Shown here: one piece after another, positions 6,145-13,275 of the stretch
Position numbering within the stretch: the first letter of the stretch is position 1
Layout of the letters: each line of letters begins with the position of its first letter
DNA from: a virus
IMG/VR virus record: IMGVR_UViG_3300031999_000169
Span: 1-27,108 of that record
DNA: 27,108 nucleotides
Direction: 5' to 3' (one strand)
Translations under genes and position numbers: made by a program
The notes under the pieces: generated by a model
Database searches by the model: none
Told to the model about the DNA's origin: nothing
Seen by the model: the letters and a program-made list of their open reading frames with translations, nothing else

Positions 6145-7629
6145 ATGAGTACAAATCTTCAAATCAATCTTAACGCAGTCGATAATGCCAGTGGCACGAT
6201 CAGTAATGTGGGCAGCAGTGCGAAGAGTCTGGTTCTCGGTTTCAACAACGTGGCTTCAAGCGCGCTGAACCTTTACAACATGGTTGATCGCGTCAGAGAT
6301 AGTCAGGTAATGTTAGATCGTGCAAACCTGACTGTGATGAAAAGCACAGAGTCCGTTCGTGATTCTCAGAACAACTTGAACAAGGTCCTTGAGAAGTTCG
6401 GGGCAGGCAGCGAACAAGCAATAGATGCTTACAACCGATTGATGCTTGCGGAAGAAAGCTTGAAGGTATCTACTGCGAGAGCAGACATGGCAGCTGAAAA
6501 TCAACGCAAAACGATATGGTCGATGGCTGTTACCACGATGCCAACAGTGATCACTGGACTCACGGGACTAAAGACAACTATTCAATATCTTCGCACCGAA
6601 TTAGAATTAACTAAAGCTGCTGCCATTGGACTTTCATTGGCCGTAGCTGCAATTCCTCTTGCGGGAATAGTCATTGCACCACAAGTCCGTGAGTTCGCGT
6701 TAAGTCTGCGAAAACAGTTTGGAATGCCAGAGTTTCCAACAATTGGCAAAAGCGGTTTATTGACGCCGCCTAGCATAACGTTGCCAAGCGGCCCGAGTGG
6801 TGCAACGGCTAATGTGACTGATTACACCCAAGCTTTGAAAAATTTAAACACCACATTAACCCAAACAACAAGCATCGTGTCAACACAAGCACCGTGGATT
6901 GAAGTTTGGCAGAAACGATGGCAGGACACAATGGATCGTATCAAGGGCGTGAATGTTGAACTTCAAAAGACGCAAGATGTAAACCAACGCGTTTTTGACA
7001 ATTTGATCCGTAGTTACAACGTGGAAAAAGCACGTGAAGCCGGCAAAGATTTCGTTGAGGCTTACACGAAAGCATGGGAATCAAGTAGTATGCTCCGCGC
7101 AATTGCGGTTGCTGTCCGTTTTGCGAATGCCATGAAAATTGATTTGCAAGATGCCGTCAACGTTCTTGATGAACTTATGCGCAAAATTGAAGCACCTGCA
7201 GAAGCGGCAAGGGGGTATGATTGGCAAAACTTGGGCGGTACCGGACCCGTGTATGGTTTAGGTCCAGGACAAATTATGCCTACCAGTTTGCTTGGACCAG
7301 CTGCGCAGTTTGCTGCAGGCGGCAAGGCTACGGACATTATCATTGACGCTGGCACCCCAATTAATTATCGTTTCGAGTTTCATGCGCCTCTCGTCGCGGT
7401 AATAGGCGGCGGAGGCGGCAGCACGCAAAACTTGAAGATGGTTGCAGGCATGATTCAGGAAAGTTTGAAACGGGTTGTCATTGAAGCCAGCAGTCCGAAT
7501 GCGCCGTCGACGGAAAAGCAGATTCGAATTTCAGGGGATGTTGGTATCCCGGCGGTTCAAATGGCAACGCAAGTGTCGACTGTGGGAACGTTGTTGCGTA
7601 TGAAGGCTGCGGAAGGAAGGGTTTACTAA
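6145..7629 (+). CDS. Tape measure protein
   Basis: The 494-residue protein begins with a beta/helix N-terminus (LQINLNAVDNASGTISNVGS), then a long helical coiled-coil-like region (residues about 50-130, with SVRDSQNNLNKVLEKFG), a hydrophobic segment near residues 155-180 (KAAAIGLSLAVAAIPLAGIV), a helical middle and a Gly-rich part (VIGGGGGSTQ). This mix of coiled coil and hydrophobic stretch just after the tail chaperone gene is characteristic. Tape measure length sets tail length; with about 1.5 angstrom per residue, the protein predicts a tail near 70-75 nm, which is short. No lytic or peptidase domain is visible. The ATG is two bases after the stop of the frameshifted chaperone. Confidence 0.85.
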   Translation: MSTNLQINLNAVDNASGTISNVGSSAKSLVLGFNNVASSALNLYNMVDRVRDSQVMLDRANLTVMKSTESVRDSQNNLNKVLEKFGAGSEQAIDAYNRLMLAEESLKVSTARADMAAENQRKTIWSMAVTTMPTVITGLTGLKTTIQYLRTELELTKAAAIGLSLAVAAIPLAGIVIAPQVREFALSLRKQFGMPEFPTIGKSGLLTPPSITLPSGPSGATANVTDYTQALKNLNTTLTQTTSIVSTQAPWIEVWQKRWQDTMDRIKGVNVELQKTQDVNQRVFDNLIRSYNVEKAREAGKDFVEAYTKAWESSSMLRAIAVAVRFANAMKIDLQDAVNVLDELMRKIEAPAEAARGYDWQNLGGTGPVYGLGPGQIMPTSLLGPAAQFAAGGKATDIIIDAGTPINYRFEFHAPLVAVIGGGGGSTQNLKMVAGMIQESLKRVVIEASSPNAPSTEKQIRISGDVGIPAVQMATQVSTVGTLLRMKAAEGRVY

Positions 7630-8612
7630 TGGTGTTGGGAGAGCAAGTTAGAAGCCTCAGTGACGAATCAAGCAAAATAGATGACTCAACCATTTATCTA
7701 CGGAATATTGCTTCTTGGGGAACTATTCACGATTATGGCAATATAGTCTTAACTGAAAATTCTCTGCTAGTTCTCAAATTCACCATGAGTGGCGCCTACG
7801 CTAGTGAATATCGTCTAAAAGTCGGAGGTGTCTCAATATGGGCTGGACATATAGGTGCAACAGGCAACCTTCTCATCTATGTCGCCGCGGGTACTGTTAA
7901 CATCTTAATGGAAAATTATGGCAACGGACAAATAAATAGCATGAAGGTGGGAATCGCAAAGTTCACTGACCAAGTCAGTTCACTTCTTGCGACTTATTCA
8001 AGCACGATAAATCTAACCGTTGCAAATCGAGAAACATGCATCGGCGCATTAAAGAATGCAGTATTCGCGGTACAATGTTTCGCATCAACTCCAGGAGGGC
8101 AGACGAATTTTGAAAATGTTGGAGACACATTAACGAATGGTGTAAGCCTTGCTGTAGACGGCGTTCAAGTAGATTGGACTGCGAGAACTCAAGACACAGG
8201 AAGTTACGAAGCCGCCTCTGCATACTATTATGGTAGCCTAAGTGTCGGCTCGGCGCATTCATTCGCGATCACAAAAGACAATGCGAATACTGTTGTAAAG
8301 ATCACGATTATTGCTACCCCATGGATTCTAGCTGCAATCGACAACGAGCCCGTAACGTTGAATTTTGCGCAGATGGGCACGTTCTACGTGATGCTTGAGC
8401 CTCTAGTTAGTGATCCGACTAAAAACAGTAAAATCGGCAAGAAAAGAGCTGTGAGTTTCGGAGACAGCACCGACTATTACAGCATTGCGACTCCTGCAGC
8501 GGGCATCATGACGCATTCATACACATTCGAAATAATTGATGTTACAAGTCAATTCTGGGTGGTTTCAGGCTTATTCGGATGCGTGAGCCATATAGCAGTT
8601 GACGAAAGATGA
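7629..8612 (+). CDS. Tail-tip/distal tail protein candidate
   Basis: This 327-residue protein overlaps the tape measure stop by one base (TAATG). It is beta-rich with many Ser, Thr and Asn. The N-terminal third (YLRNIASWGTIHDYGNIVLT, then LKFTMSGAYASEYRLKVGG) resembles a beta sandwich, and a second beta-rich part follows after about residue 130. In siphoviruses the gene after the tape measure encodes the distal tail protein that caps the tube. I infer that role from position; I do not recognise a family motif. An adhesin or tail-fibre role is the alternative. Confidence 0.6.
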   Translation: MVLGEQVRSLSDESSKIDDSTIYLRNIASWGTIHDYGNIVLTENSLLVLKFTMSGAYASEYRLKVGGVSIWAGHIGATGNLLIYVAAGTVNILMENYGNGQINSMKVGIAKFTDQVSSLLATYSSTINLTVANRETCIGALKNAVFAVQCFASTPGGQTNFENVGDTLTNGVSLAVDGVQVDWTARTQDTGSYEAASAYYYGSLSVGSAHSFAITKDNANTVVKITIIATPWILAAIDNEPVTLNFAQMGTFYVMLEPLVSDPTKNSKIGKKRAVSFGDSTDYYSIATPAAGIMTHSYTFEIIDVTSQFWVVSGLFGCVSHIAVDER

Positions 8613-8965
8613 CCGTCACTTTAGATAGCAAAACACTTGACTGCAAAAGTTTAGGCGAAGGCTCTGAAGTTGTTGCTCGCCAATGGGATGCTTGGGTTAG
8701 CGGCGCTTTCAAACGAAAAGTGAAAGTGCGAGGCATAGTGCGGGCTTGGACGTTGGACTGCGTTGAAAACGGTGTCGCATGGGCAAGTAGTCAAGCTAAA
8801 AGCTTTGAAGACACAGCGACGGCGGGGACAACTGTCGCTTTTTCTGTGACTGATGAAGTCCGAGTTATCAGCACAACAGTCTACATTTTAGCAGTGGCTA
8901 TTCAGGTTGCAGATCTTGCCGGCAAAAACATCCGATATTTCACGGTCACGCTGCAGGAAGCATAA
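8609..8965 (+). CDS. Small tail-tip protein
   Basis: The 118-residue protein starts at an ATG overlapping the preceding stop (ATGA). It is beta-rich, with LDSKTLDCKSLGEGSEVVAR, KRKVKVRGIVRAWTLDCVEN and a final NIRYFTVTLQEA. The strand pattern and size resemble a tail tube-like or distal-tail beta barrel ('...kv.G.v..w.l...e'), as found in small baseplate-hub proteins, but this is weak. It shares the tail-tip cluster with the genes on either side. No enzyme motif is present. Confidence 0.55.
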   Translation: MTVTLDSKTLDCKSLGEGSEVVARQWDAWVSGAFKRKVKVRGIVRAWTLDCVENGVAWASSQAKSFEDTATAGTTVAFSVTDEVRVISTTVYILAVAIQVADLAGKNIRYFTVTLQEA

Positions 8966-8966
8966 C

Positions 8967-9410
8967 GTGTTTTTCTCAGTACCAAAAATGAAGATTTTGA
9001 AAGTAGATACTCAAACAACTCGGCAGCAGGTGGCAGCGCAGCCGATCCCGTTCAAAATAGAAATCGACTCAGAATATCAAGACTTTTTCGAACAACTTCT
9101 CTCTTCGCAACATTGGTGGTCCAGCCGGCCCGTTGGCATTCCAGATCACCGAGCCGACGGGCACGTTGATTTCTACGATGAGCCCCACGGGCATCTCGAT
9201 CACGGACAAATCGTAGACGTCAAACTCAAAGCAAGCCGCTCTTGGAGAATGTGGAGATGGCCTCACTTTTATGTAGAAGTCTCCGGTTTAACAAATCCGA
9301 TCGGACGCTTCTGTTTCAGCGGCTGGGGAATATTAGTTCTTCAGATCTCTGGGCCCGTCCTCAATTTCACTGTTACCACTCGATTTAACACAATAATGCT
9401 GGGGACGTGA
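8967..9410 (+). CDS. Hypothetical tail-tip protein with His/Asp-rich loop
   Basis: I place the start at GTG 8967, just after the stop of the previous gene, giving 147 residues; ATG 8988 is an alternative start. Residues about 55-80 hold a striking His/Asp/Glu-rich stretch (DHRADGHVDFYDEPHGHLDH) that could bind a metal ion. The flanks are aromatic and beta-prone (RMWRWPHFYVEVSGLTNP). No peptidase or lysozyme motif matches. Proteins ending the tail-tip cluster often contact the host surface, so a metal-stabilised receptor-binding tip is possible; this is inference. It ends three bases before the next small membrane protein. Confidence 0.55.
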   Translation: MFFSVPKMKILKVDTQTTRQQVAAQPIPFKIEIDSEYQDFFEQLLSSQHWWSSRPVGIPDHRADGHVDFYDEPHGHLDHGQIVDVKLKASRSWRMWRWPHFYVEVSGLTNPIGRFCFSGWGILVLQISGPVLNFTVTTRFNTIMLGT

Positions 9411-9413
9411 AAA

Positions 9414-9650
9414 ATGGAAAGACATGCCGATGACAAGAACGAAAAATACGTGAGAAAAGACGTTCATGAAGTTCAAATGAGTAAAGTCCAAGACTTGTGT
9501 ATTGAGAAACATAAGGTTGTAGACTTCAGAATCACTGCATTAGAGGAAGCAACAAAATCTATCAATAGAAAAATCTTGGCCACGCTCATCTTCACAGTTA
9601 TGACGTTGATTTCTATCATCGTGGCAATTGCCACTCGCGCATTAACGTGA
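9414..9650 (+). CDS. Small membrane protein with coiled coil (XhlA-like layout)
   Basis: The 78-residue protein has a charged helical N-terminal part (residues 1-50, KNEKYVRKDVHEVQMSKVQD) and a single C-terminal transmembrane helix (ILATLIFTVMTLISIIVAIA, about residues 54-73). This arrangement is the same as in XhlA-type haemolysin or holin-partner proteins of phages, which sit after tail genes. It is followed by a second membrane protein. An archaeal lysis role is plausible but unproven. The alternative is a membrane-tethered accessory protein. Confidence 0.6.
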   Translation: MERHADDKNEKYVRKDVHEVQMSKVQDLCIEKHKVVDFRITALEEATKSINRKILATLIFTVMTLISIIVAIATRALT

Positions 9651-9760
9651 GGCTGAAAGCGGAATCGAAGTCTTTTCATATTGATGCTTTTTGCATCTCC
9701 TTGCTCCTAAGGGGGCTTCGGTTCCGCCAGCACTTTCTTTCTAATGGAGGTGATCGAGTA

Positions 9761-10201
9761 GTGAAAATAAACGTCTATCTTGCAGTCGTTCTCCTGCTGG
9801 TGTTGGCTGGAGTCTTCGGAGGAATCTCTCTCATTGTCGGCACGATCAACACCGATGGAATGCCCGATTTCATAGTCGTCTTTGTCAACGGCTTGAAGTA
9901 TGTTTTCTTGACTTCAGCAGTGGCGCCGTTCTTCGTGATGATCCGAAACGTCTACGGTTACTTCACCAACAAAGCTGCCAACCCAAACAGTGAGATGCAA
10001 TATGAGGGAGCAAAACTCTTGAAAACTTGGCTCATTTATGAAGGATACATTAAAGGCATCGGGATCCTAGTCGTCACCTTCGCAGCCGGAACCAAATACG
10101 CACCCTACAGCTACATGATCTCTGGATCCTTGGCCTTCATTGTTGACCTTGTTAGAAAGAGCCTCAGCGACATAGCGACAGGTCGTAACGCACCGGTCTA
10201 A
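9761..10201 (+). CDS. Multi-pass membrane protein, holin candidate
   Basis: The start is set at GTG 9761 because GGAGGTGAT at 9746-9754 is the best Shine-Dalgarno sequence in this region; an in-frame GTG at 9647 would add an unlikely basic stretch. The 146 residues have a first membrane helix (YLAVVLLLVLAGVFGGISLI), a second (FIVVFVNGLKYVFLTSAVAP), and hydrophobic stretches near residues 100-130. The C-terminus is basic (VRKSLSDIATGRNAPV). Three or four membrane passes, small size and position after the tail genes suit a holin. Archaeal virus holins are poorly defined, so the function is tentative. Confidence 0.55.
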   Translation: MKINVYLAVVLLLVLAGVFGGISLIVGTINTDGMPDFIVVFVNGLKYVFLTSAVAPFFVMIRNVYGYFTNKAANPNSEMQYEGAKLLKTWLIYEGYIKGIGILVVTFAAGTKYAPYSYMISGSLAFIVDLVRKSLSDIATGRNAPV

Positions 10202-10305
10202 GTTGAAAAGACTTCTGCGAGACTGCAGAACAGTTTTGAAACCCTCTTTTTTAAGGACTCTCTTTTTGTCAGTTTAAATTATCAAGCAGCGAGAGCTCTG
10301 AACCC
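10202..10305. terminator. Convergent gap with U-rich terminator
   Basis: The tail operon and the - strand cassette meet here. On the + strand two T-runs, at 10246-10252 and 10262-10267, follow the last tail gene by 45-65 bases without a strong stem, in keeping with the U-tract terminators of archaea. I see no equivalent T-run for the - strand genes within the gap. No gene is seen in it. Confidence 0.5.
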
Positions 10306-10656
10306 CTAACAGTAACGATCGATCTCTTCATTACCTTGAGCGCGCTGGAGAACAAATTCGTACACAGTAACTATGACTTCAGGGTTCCAAGACCCTTGAC
10401 CGTAGATCTCTTCCCAGGCTGCTTTAAATTCCCAAATGTTGCTGTAGCCTTCTTTTCGAATGTCTGCGAGTGGTATGTCACCTAACTTCTGCTTGAATTT
10501 TCGGGTTATGAGGATTCTGCCTACGGGCTTGTCGAACCAGCGAGCTCGGATTCCATAGGTTTTTCCGACTTTCCATTCATACTTGTGGGTTCTACGTGTC
10601 TGGGTTTTCCTGCCCTGTAGGGTGGCGTCAAGGTGTTTCTGTTTGAAGATAGCCAT
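10306..10656 (-). CDS. ASCH-domain protein
   Basis: The 116-residue protein matches the ASCH pattern throughout: MAIFKQKHLDATLQGRKTQT, TRRTHKYEWKVGKTYGIRA, a beta hairpin VGRILITRKFKQKLGDIP, and EGYSNIWEFKAAWEEIYGQG. ASCH is a PUA-like beta barrel found in small viral and cellular proteins and is thought to bind RNA or modified nucleosides; some members cleave modified nucleotides. The Gly-Arg-Lys-Thr-x-Thr-Arg-Arg motif lines the putative ligand pocket. The gene overlaps the end of the preceding zinc-protein gene by 29 bases and is the last of the - strand cassette. Confidence 0.85.
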   Translation of the reverse strand: MAIFKQKHLDATLQGRKTQTRRTHKYEWKVGKTYGIRARWFDKPVGRILITRKFKQKLGDIPLADIRKEGYSNIWEFKAAWEEIYGQGSWNPEVIVTVYEFVLQRAQGNEEIDRYC

Positions 10657-10903
10657 CTAAGGTCCCTGGTTTCCTATTCTTCTTTTGCCATTTAATATAA
10701 CAGATTTTGCACATTTCCTGATATTTCTTGTAGTCTGGGCCGTCTGGCCGTACGAGAACGTTCCTTATTTCGCTGTCTGGTTCGCATTCGTTGCAGTAGA
10801 GTCTTCCGCAAAGTGGGCATTGGCAGCCGCCAAGTTGTTCGTCGATGTTTTTGCCGCAGCCGTCGCAGATCTGCTTTCCTTCTTTAGTGATCGGCATTTT
10901 CAT
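10628..10903 (-). CDS. Small multi-zinc-finger protein
   Basis: This 91-residue protein carries ICDGCGKNIDEQLGGCQCPL (CxxC and CxC), GRLYCNECEPD (CxxC) and EMCKICYIKWQKK (CxxC). The spacing resembles a RING- or double-zinc-ribbon treble clef, with eight or more candidate metal ligands. Small zinc proteins of this kind are common in archaeal virus early regions and usually bind nucleic acid or protein partners. It overlaps both neighbours (20 bases upstream, 29 downstream), so translation is probably coupled. A specific role cannot be read from the sequence. Confidence 0.7.
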   Translation of the reverse strand: MKMPITKEGKQICDGCGKNIDEQLGGCQCPLCGRLYCNECEPDSEIRNVLVRPDGPDYKKYQEMCKICYIKWQKKNRKPGTLDGYLQTETP

Positions 10904-11120
10904 TCTCCTCTAATGGCGGCAGCCCCTTCTTGTCGCGGTTGATATCTCGGAGAACCATGACTTTTGCAGTGTAATAATAGCCTCCTTCTTTCAATTCGCT
11001 AGGTTCAGCAGTGATGCCGGTGAAATCTTCTTTCAAAGTTCTCGCCTGTTCGCATTGGAAAAGACTCTGGGCGCGCACCCAGATCTCTCTTCTTACTTTT
11101 GGCCAGAATTTGCCTGGCAT
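10884..11120 (-). CDS. Hypothetical small protein
   Basis: The 78-residue protein starts MPGKFWPKVRREIWVRAQSL and has the stretch LKEGGYYYTAKVMVLRDINR. The N-terminal half is basic and the last third is acidic (LPPLEENENADH). No family is recognised. It lies one base after the previous gene in the cassette and overlaps the next by 20 bases; this tight packing is the main evidence that it is translated. The basic-then-acidic composition could suit a nucleic-acid or nucleoprotein binding role, but nothing specific supports this. Confidence 0.55.
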   Translation of the reverse strand: MPGKFWPKVRREIWVRAQSLFQCEQARTLKEDFTGITAEPSELKEGGYYYTAKVMVLRDINRDKKGLPPLEENENADH

Positions 11121-11121
11121 C

Positions 11122-11607
11122 TTAATAGTCCTCTGGAAGCATGACGGTAAATTTCTCGAATTCGTTTGCTCCTATGAACACCTTGCGTTTCATGCCATCT
11201 GGAAATTCGATGAATCCAGAGTAGAACGTGTCGAGGATCCCCCTGCGAGTAATAATTTGCTGTGCTTGCGTCAACAAGTCTAGCATGTTGCACATTCGCA
11301 GATGCTTTTCCTTCTTGAACTCGCAATGCGTCGCTCCGACTACTTTGCTGCAGTATTTCTCAAAGTTATAGCGGCAGAGCTCAGATTTGCCAGCGTCCTT
11401 CTGTTCGATGCCGTGGCTGCACGTCATTTCCCAATAGCCTTGGCTCAAGAGGTTCGTTGTGACGTGAGAAATCATTCCAAAACCGTCTTTCCATTTCAGG
11501 CTCAAAATCCGCACATCCAGGAGAAAGCCATCTTCGACCGCTTGATCGCTGGTGTACTTGTAGATCAGGTTCTTCTCGTCGAACAGGCCGTCTTTCTCGT
11601 CGGTCAT
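11122..11607 (-). CDS. Protein with YT-x(2)-QA-x-EDG motif (DUF6573-like)
   Basis: The 161-residue protein opens LIYKYTSDQAVEDGFLLDV, which matches the conserved N-terminal motif of a family seen in phages, plasmids and mobile elements (domain DUF6573 as I remember it, 'iysYTr.qAi.DGvLvDv'). The C-terminal part (GFIEFPDGMKRKVFIGANEF) is beta-rich and continues the likeness. A cysteine/histidine-rich middle (CSHGIEQKDAGKSELCRYNF, KYCSKVVGATHCEF) is not typical and could bind zinc. The function of the family is not established. It sits second in the - strand cassette. Confidence 0.65.
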   Translation of the reverse strand: MTDEKDGLFDEKNLIYKYTSDQAVEDGFLLDVRILSLKWKDGFGMISHVTTNLLSQGYWEMTCSHGIEQKDAGKSELCRYNFEKYCSKVVGATHCEFKKEKHLRMCNMLDLLTQAQQIITRRGILDTFYSGFIEFPDGMKRKVFIGANEFEKFTVMLPEDY

Positions 11608-11608
11608 T

Positions 11609-11806
11609 CTAGAGTCCTCTCCAACCGCACTGTCCGCAGCTCAGGTAGGATCCTGTCAAGCGATCTTGCAGGAGTTGGTTGCCGCAGGTGGGACATTTCT
11701 CTCTCGGATCATGTAGATCATATCCTTCTGGGGTGGCGATAATCTTGTCGCCTCGCAAAGCCAAAACTCTGCTGTTTGGCGGGTTTTCTGGATTTCTGAC
11801 TTGCAT
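11609..11806 (-). CDS. Zinc-ribbon protein
   Basis: I choose the ATG at 11806 because an AGAGGT ribosome-binding site lies about 9 bases before it; a GTG at 11839 would add 11 residues. The 65-residue protein has LALRGDKIIATPEGYDL followed by a classical zinc ribbon, CPTCGNQLLQDRLTGSYLSC and GQCGWRGL, with two CxxC knuckles about 16 residues apart. It is the first gene of the cassette, directly behind a TATA-like element. Ribbon proteins of this size often act as nucleic-acid binding regulators; the role here is unknown. Confidence 0.65.
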   Translation of the reverse strand: MQVRNPENPPNSRVLALRGDKIIATPEGYDLHDPREKCPTCGNQLLQDRLTGSYLSCGQCGWRGL

Positions 11807-11809
11807 TTT

Positions 11810-11906
11810 GCTTAGACCTCTAAAAGAAGGAAGAGGCACTGCCCTACTTAAACCATAGGATGGAAGAAAGAGCTATGAGCCACCGGCTTTTTCAAGAGGT
11901 CTAAGC
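11810..11906. repeat. 12-bp perfect inverted repeat
   Basis: GCTTAGACCTCT at 11810-11821 is the exact reverse complement of AGAGGTCTAAGC at 11895-11906. The arms are 73 bases apart and lie on either side of the cassette promoter; the left arm includes the ribosome-binding site of the first cassette gene. Likely explanations are a regulator operator pair or recombinase arm-binding sites, since the integrase gene follows. Confidence 0.6.
11845..11852 (-). promoter_or_regulatory. TATA box of the - strand cassette
   Basis: Read on the - strand the sequence is TTTAAGTA, close to the archaeal TATA consensus. It lies about 40 bases before the ATG at 11806, which would place the transcription start near 11820, just ahead of the AGAGGT ribosome-binding site. 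The match is by eye. Confidence 0.45.
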
Positions 11907-11924
11907 CTGAAAAACGATTCCGGC

Positions 11925-11983
11925 AGCCCACAGCCATAAAGACTCTCTTGCTCTAACCTGATAAATCTTGCGCGCTGTGGGCT
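11925..11983. repeat. 10-bp inverted repeat, candidate integrase core/arm region
   Basis: AGCCCACAGC at 11925-11934 and GCTGTGGGCT at 11974-11983 are perfect reverse complements with a 39-base spacer. They lie just upstream of the integrase gene, a usual place for the attachment site of an integrating virus. No tRNA 3' end is recognisable here. The stretch 11853-12090 holds these repeats and the integrase promoter and no gene. Confidence 0.45.
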
Positions 11984-12048
11984 TTCTCTTCACTACCTCA
12001 GCTACCGGACCCATAAGCCACGGCGACTCTAGGGTATCTGAGGCAAAT

Positions 12049-12060
12049 GAATATATTAAG
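12049..12060 (+). promoter_or_regulatory. TATA-like element of the integrase gene
   Basis: GAATATATTAAG about 35 bases before the TTG start at 12091 resembles an archaeal TATA box and would give a very short leader containing GAGAGGG. The match is by eye. Confidence 0.4.
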
Positions 12061-12090
12061 TGTGGTGTTTTCTGTTTTGGGAGAGGGAAG

Positions 12091-13275
12091 TTGAAGGATT
12101 GGCGCCGCAAATATGAGTACGGTGTCACTCGAGGAGAGGTCCAGGCTTTTATCGATGGCAATCTCTGCGTGAGGCAGTTTTTGGCGAAGTATTCTGAGGC
12201 AAGCAAGTATAATTTCAGTCGCTATCTGTGTATGTTCTTTAAATGGTTGAGGCTCCGGAAGAGTCTTGAATTGGAGCCCGCTGAGTTTCTGCAGTTGTTA
12301 TCTGAGAAGCGTCAAGCGGTGTCGGTTGAGGATCGCTGTTGGGGACGCAACCTGGTCCTCGAGTTCACCAGGGACAATCCCGATTTGAAAGGCAAATCTC
12401 ATAGCCTTCTTTATGGCGCAATGTTCAAGAGCGTTAATCTTTTCTGCAAGGCTCACGAGGTTGACTTGACGAGCGCTCGAGGCGTTTACGGTGAGAAGAA
12501 ACGTCGTAAGTATCGTCCGGCTCCCTACACTGTTGCTTTGGCAAAGAAAGTGTTGGCCGTCGTCAATCAACGAGATCGGGCGATCTGCATGCTAGGCCTC
12601 CAGACCGGGCAAAGCGTCAAGCAAGTCCTCGACGATATCAATAGTCAGTACGATTACATAGTACGAATGATCAATCAAGGAAAGCGTAGGATCCGTTTTG
12701 ATTTTGCCGAGCGTAAGAGGAACGGATTTCAATACTATACGTTTTGTTCTCTTGATGCAATAACGGAACTGCAGAAGTGGCTCCCTATTCGCAAAAGATG
12801 GTTAGGCAGCCGAAAGAGCCCTTGCTTGTTCATTAAAAGGAACGGAGACAAATTAACTCCAGATGCCTGGAAGAGCCCGTTCAGAGAAAGGCTGCAACGT
12901 CACGGCATCTACAAAGGACCCTATAGCGTTATCTTTCATATGTTCAGAAAGATCTTTGAGTCAGAGGCGAGCCCTCCAGACCGAGGGATCAGCAAGGACT
13001 ATGTGCGGTTTATGATGGGACACGCCGTCGACGACATCAATGGAGATCAACTGGATATTCCTGGAGGAACATATGACCAAGCTCCCTTCACTCATCCCGA
13101 CGTCGTTGAAAGAGAGTACAGCAAACTGGAGCCCTACCTCAACATTTTTTCGCAGCGGGCAAGCGAGGATCCGGATCTTGCTTTGAAAATGAAGTTTGCG
13201 GAAACGTTCACTCGATATTTTGAAGAGAACCCCGGTAAGGAAGAGAAGTTTCAGGAATTCCTCAAGCGGCTCTGA
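12091..13275 (+). CDS. int: Archaeal-type tyrosine recombinase (integrase)
   Basis: I start at TTG 12091, behind GAGAGGGAAG, giving 394 residues; TTG 11968 would run through the inverted repeats. The N-terminal part (about 1-150) has the helical SAM-like arm/core-binding region (VQAFIDGNLCVRQFLAKYSE). The catalytic part includes DRAICMLGLQTGQSVKQVLD where the first catalytic arginine is expected, then SVIFHMFRKIFESEA with the H-x-x-R box, VRFMMGHAVDD with the Gly-His box, and VVEREYSKLEPYLNIF with the tyrosine nucleophile. The first arginine seems replaced, since 'TGlRisE' reads TGQSVKQ. The protein probably integrates or resolves the viral genome. Its end overlaps the convergent gene by 14 bases. 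Confidence 0.85.
   Translation: MKDWRRKYEYGVTRGEVQAFIDGNLCVRQFLAKYSEASKYNFSRYLCMFFKWLRLRKSLELEPAEFLQLLSEKRQAVSVEDRCWGRNLVLEFTRDNPDLKGKSHSLLYGAMFKSVNLFCKAHEVDLTSARGVYGEKKRRKYRPAPYTVALAKKVLAVVNQRDRAICMLGLQTGQSVKQVLDDINSQYDYIVRMINQGKRRIRFDFAERKRNGFQYYTFCSLDAITELQKWLPIRKRWLGSRKSPCLFIKRNGDKLTPDAWKSPFRERLQRHGIYKGPYSVIFHMFRKIFESEASPPDRGISKDYVRFMMGHAVDDINGDQLDIPGGTYDQAPFTHPDVVEREYSKLEPYLNIFSQRASEDPDLALKMKFAETFTRYFEENPGKEEKFQEFLKRL

Noticed and set aside
7062-7355. Long - strand frames over the tape measure gene and other structural genes
   Set aside because: They mirror the codon pattern of the true gene, lack ribosome-binding sites and contain no family motifs.
5200-7629. Contractile-tail (myovirus) assignment
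   Set aside because: No tail sheath gene lies before the tube gene and no baseplate set follows the tape measure; only small tail-tip proteins are seen.
11925-12030. A tRNA-like stretch on the - strand (GGTCCGGTAGCTGAGGTAG) near the integrase
   Set aside because: It resembles a tRNA acceptor and D arm at first sight, but the D stem does not pair, no anticodon stem or T arm (TTCGA type) follows, and no matching 3' acceptor strand is present.
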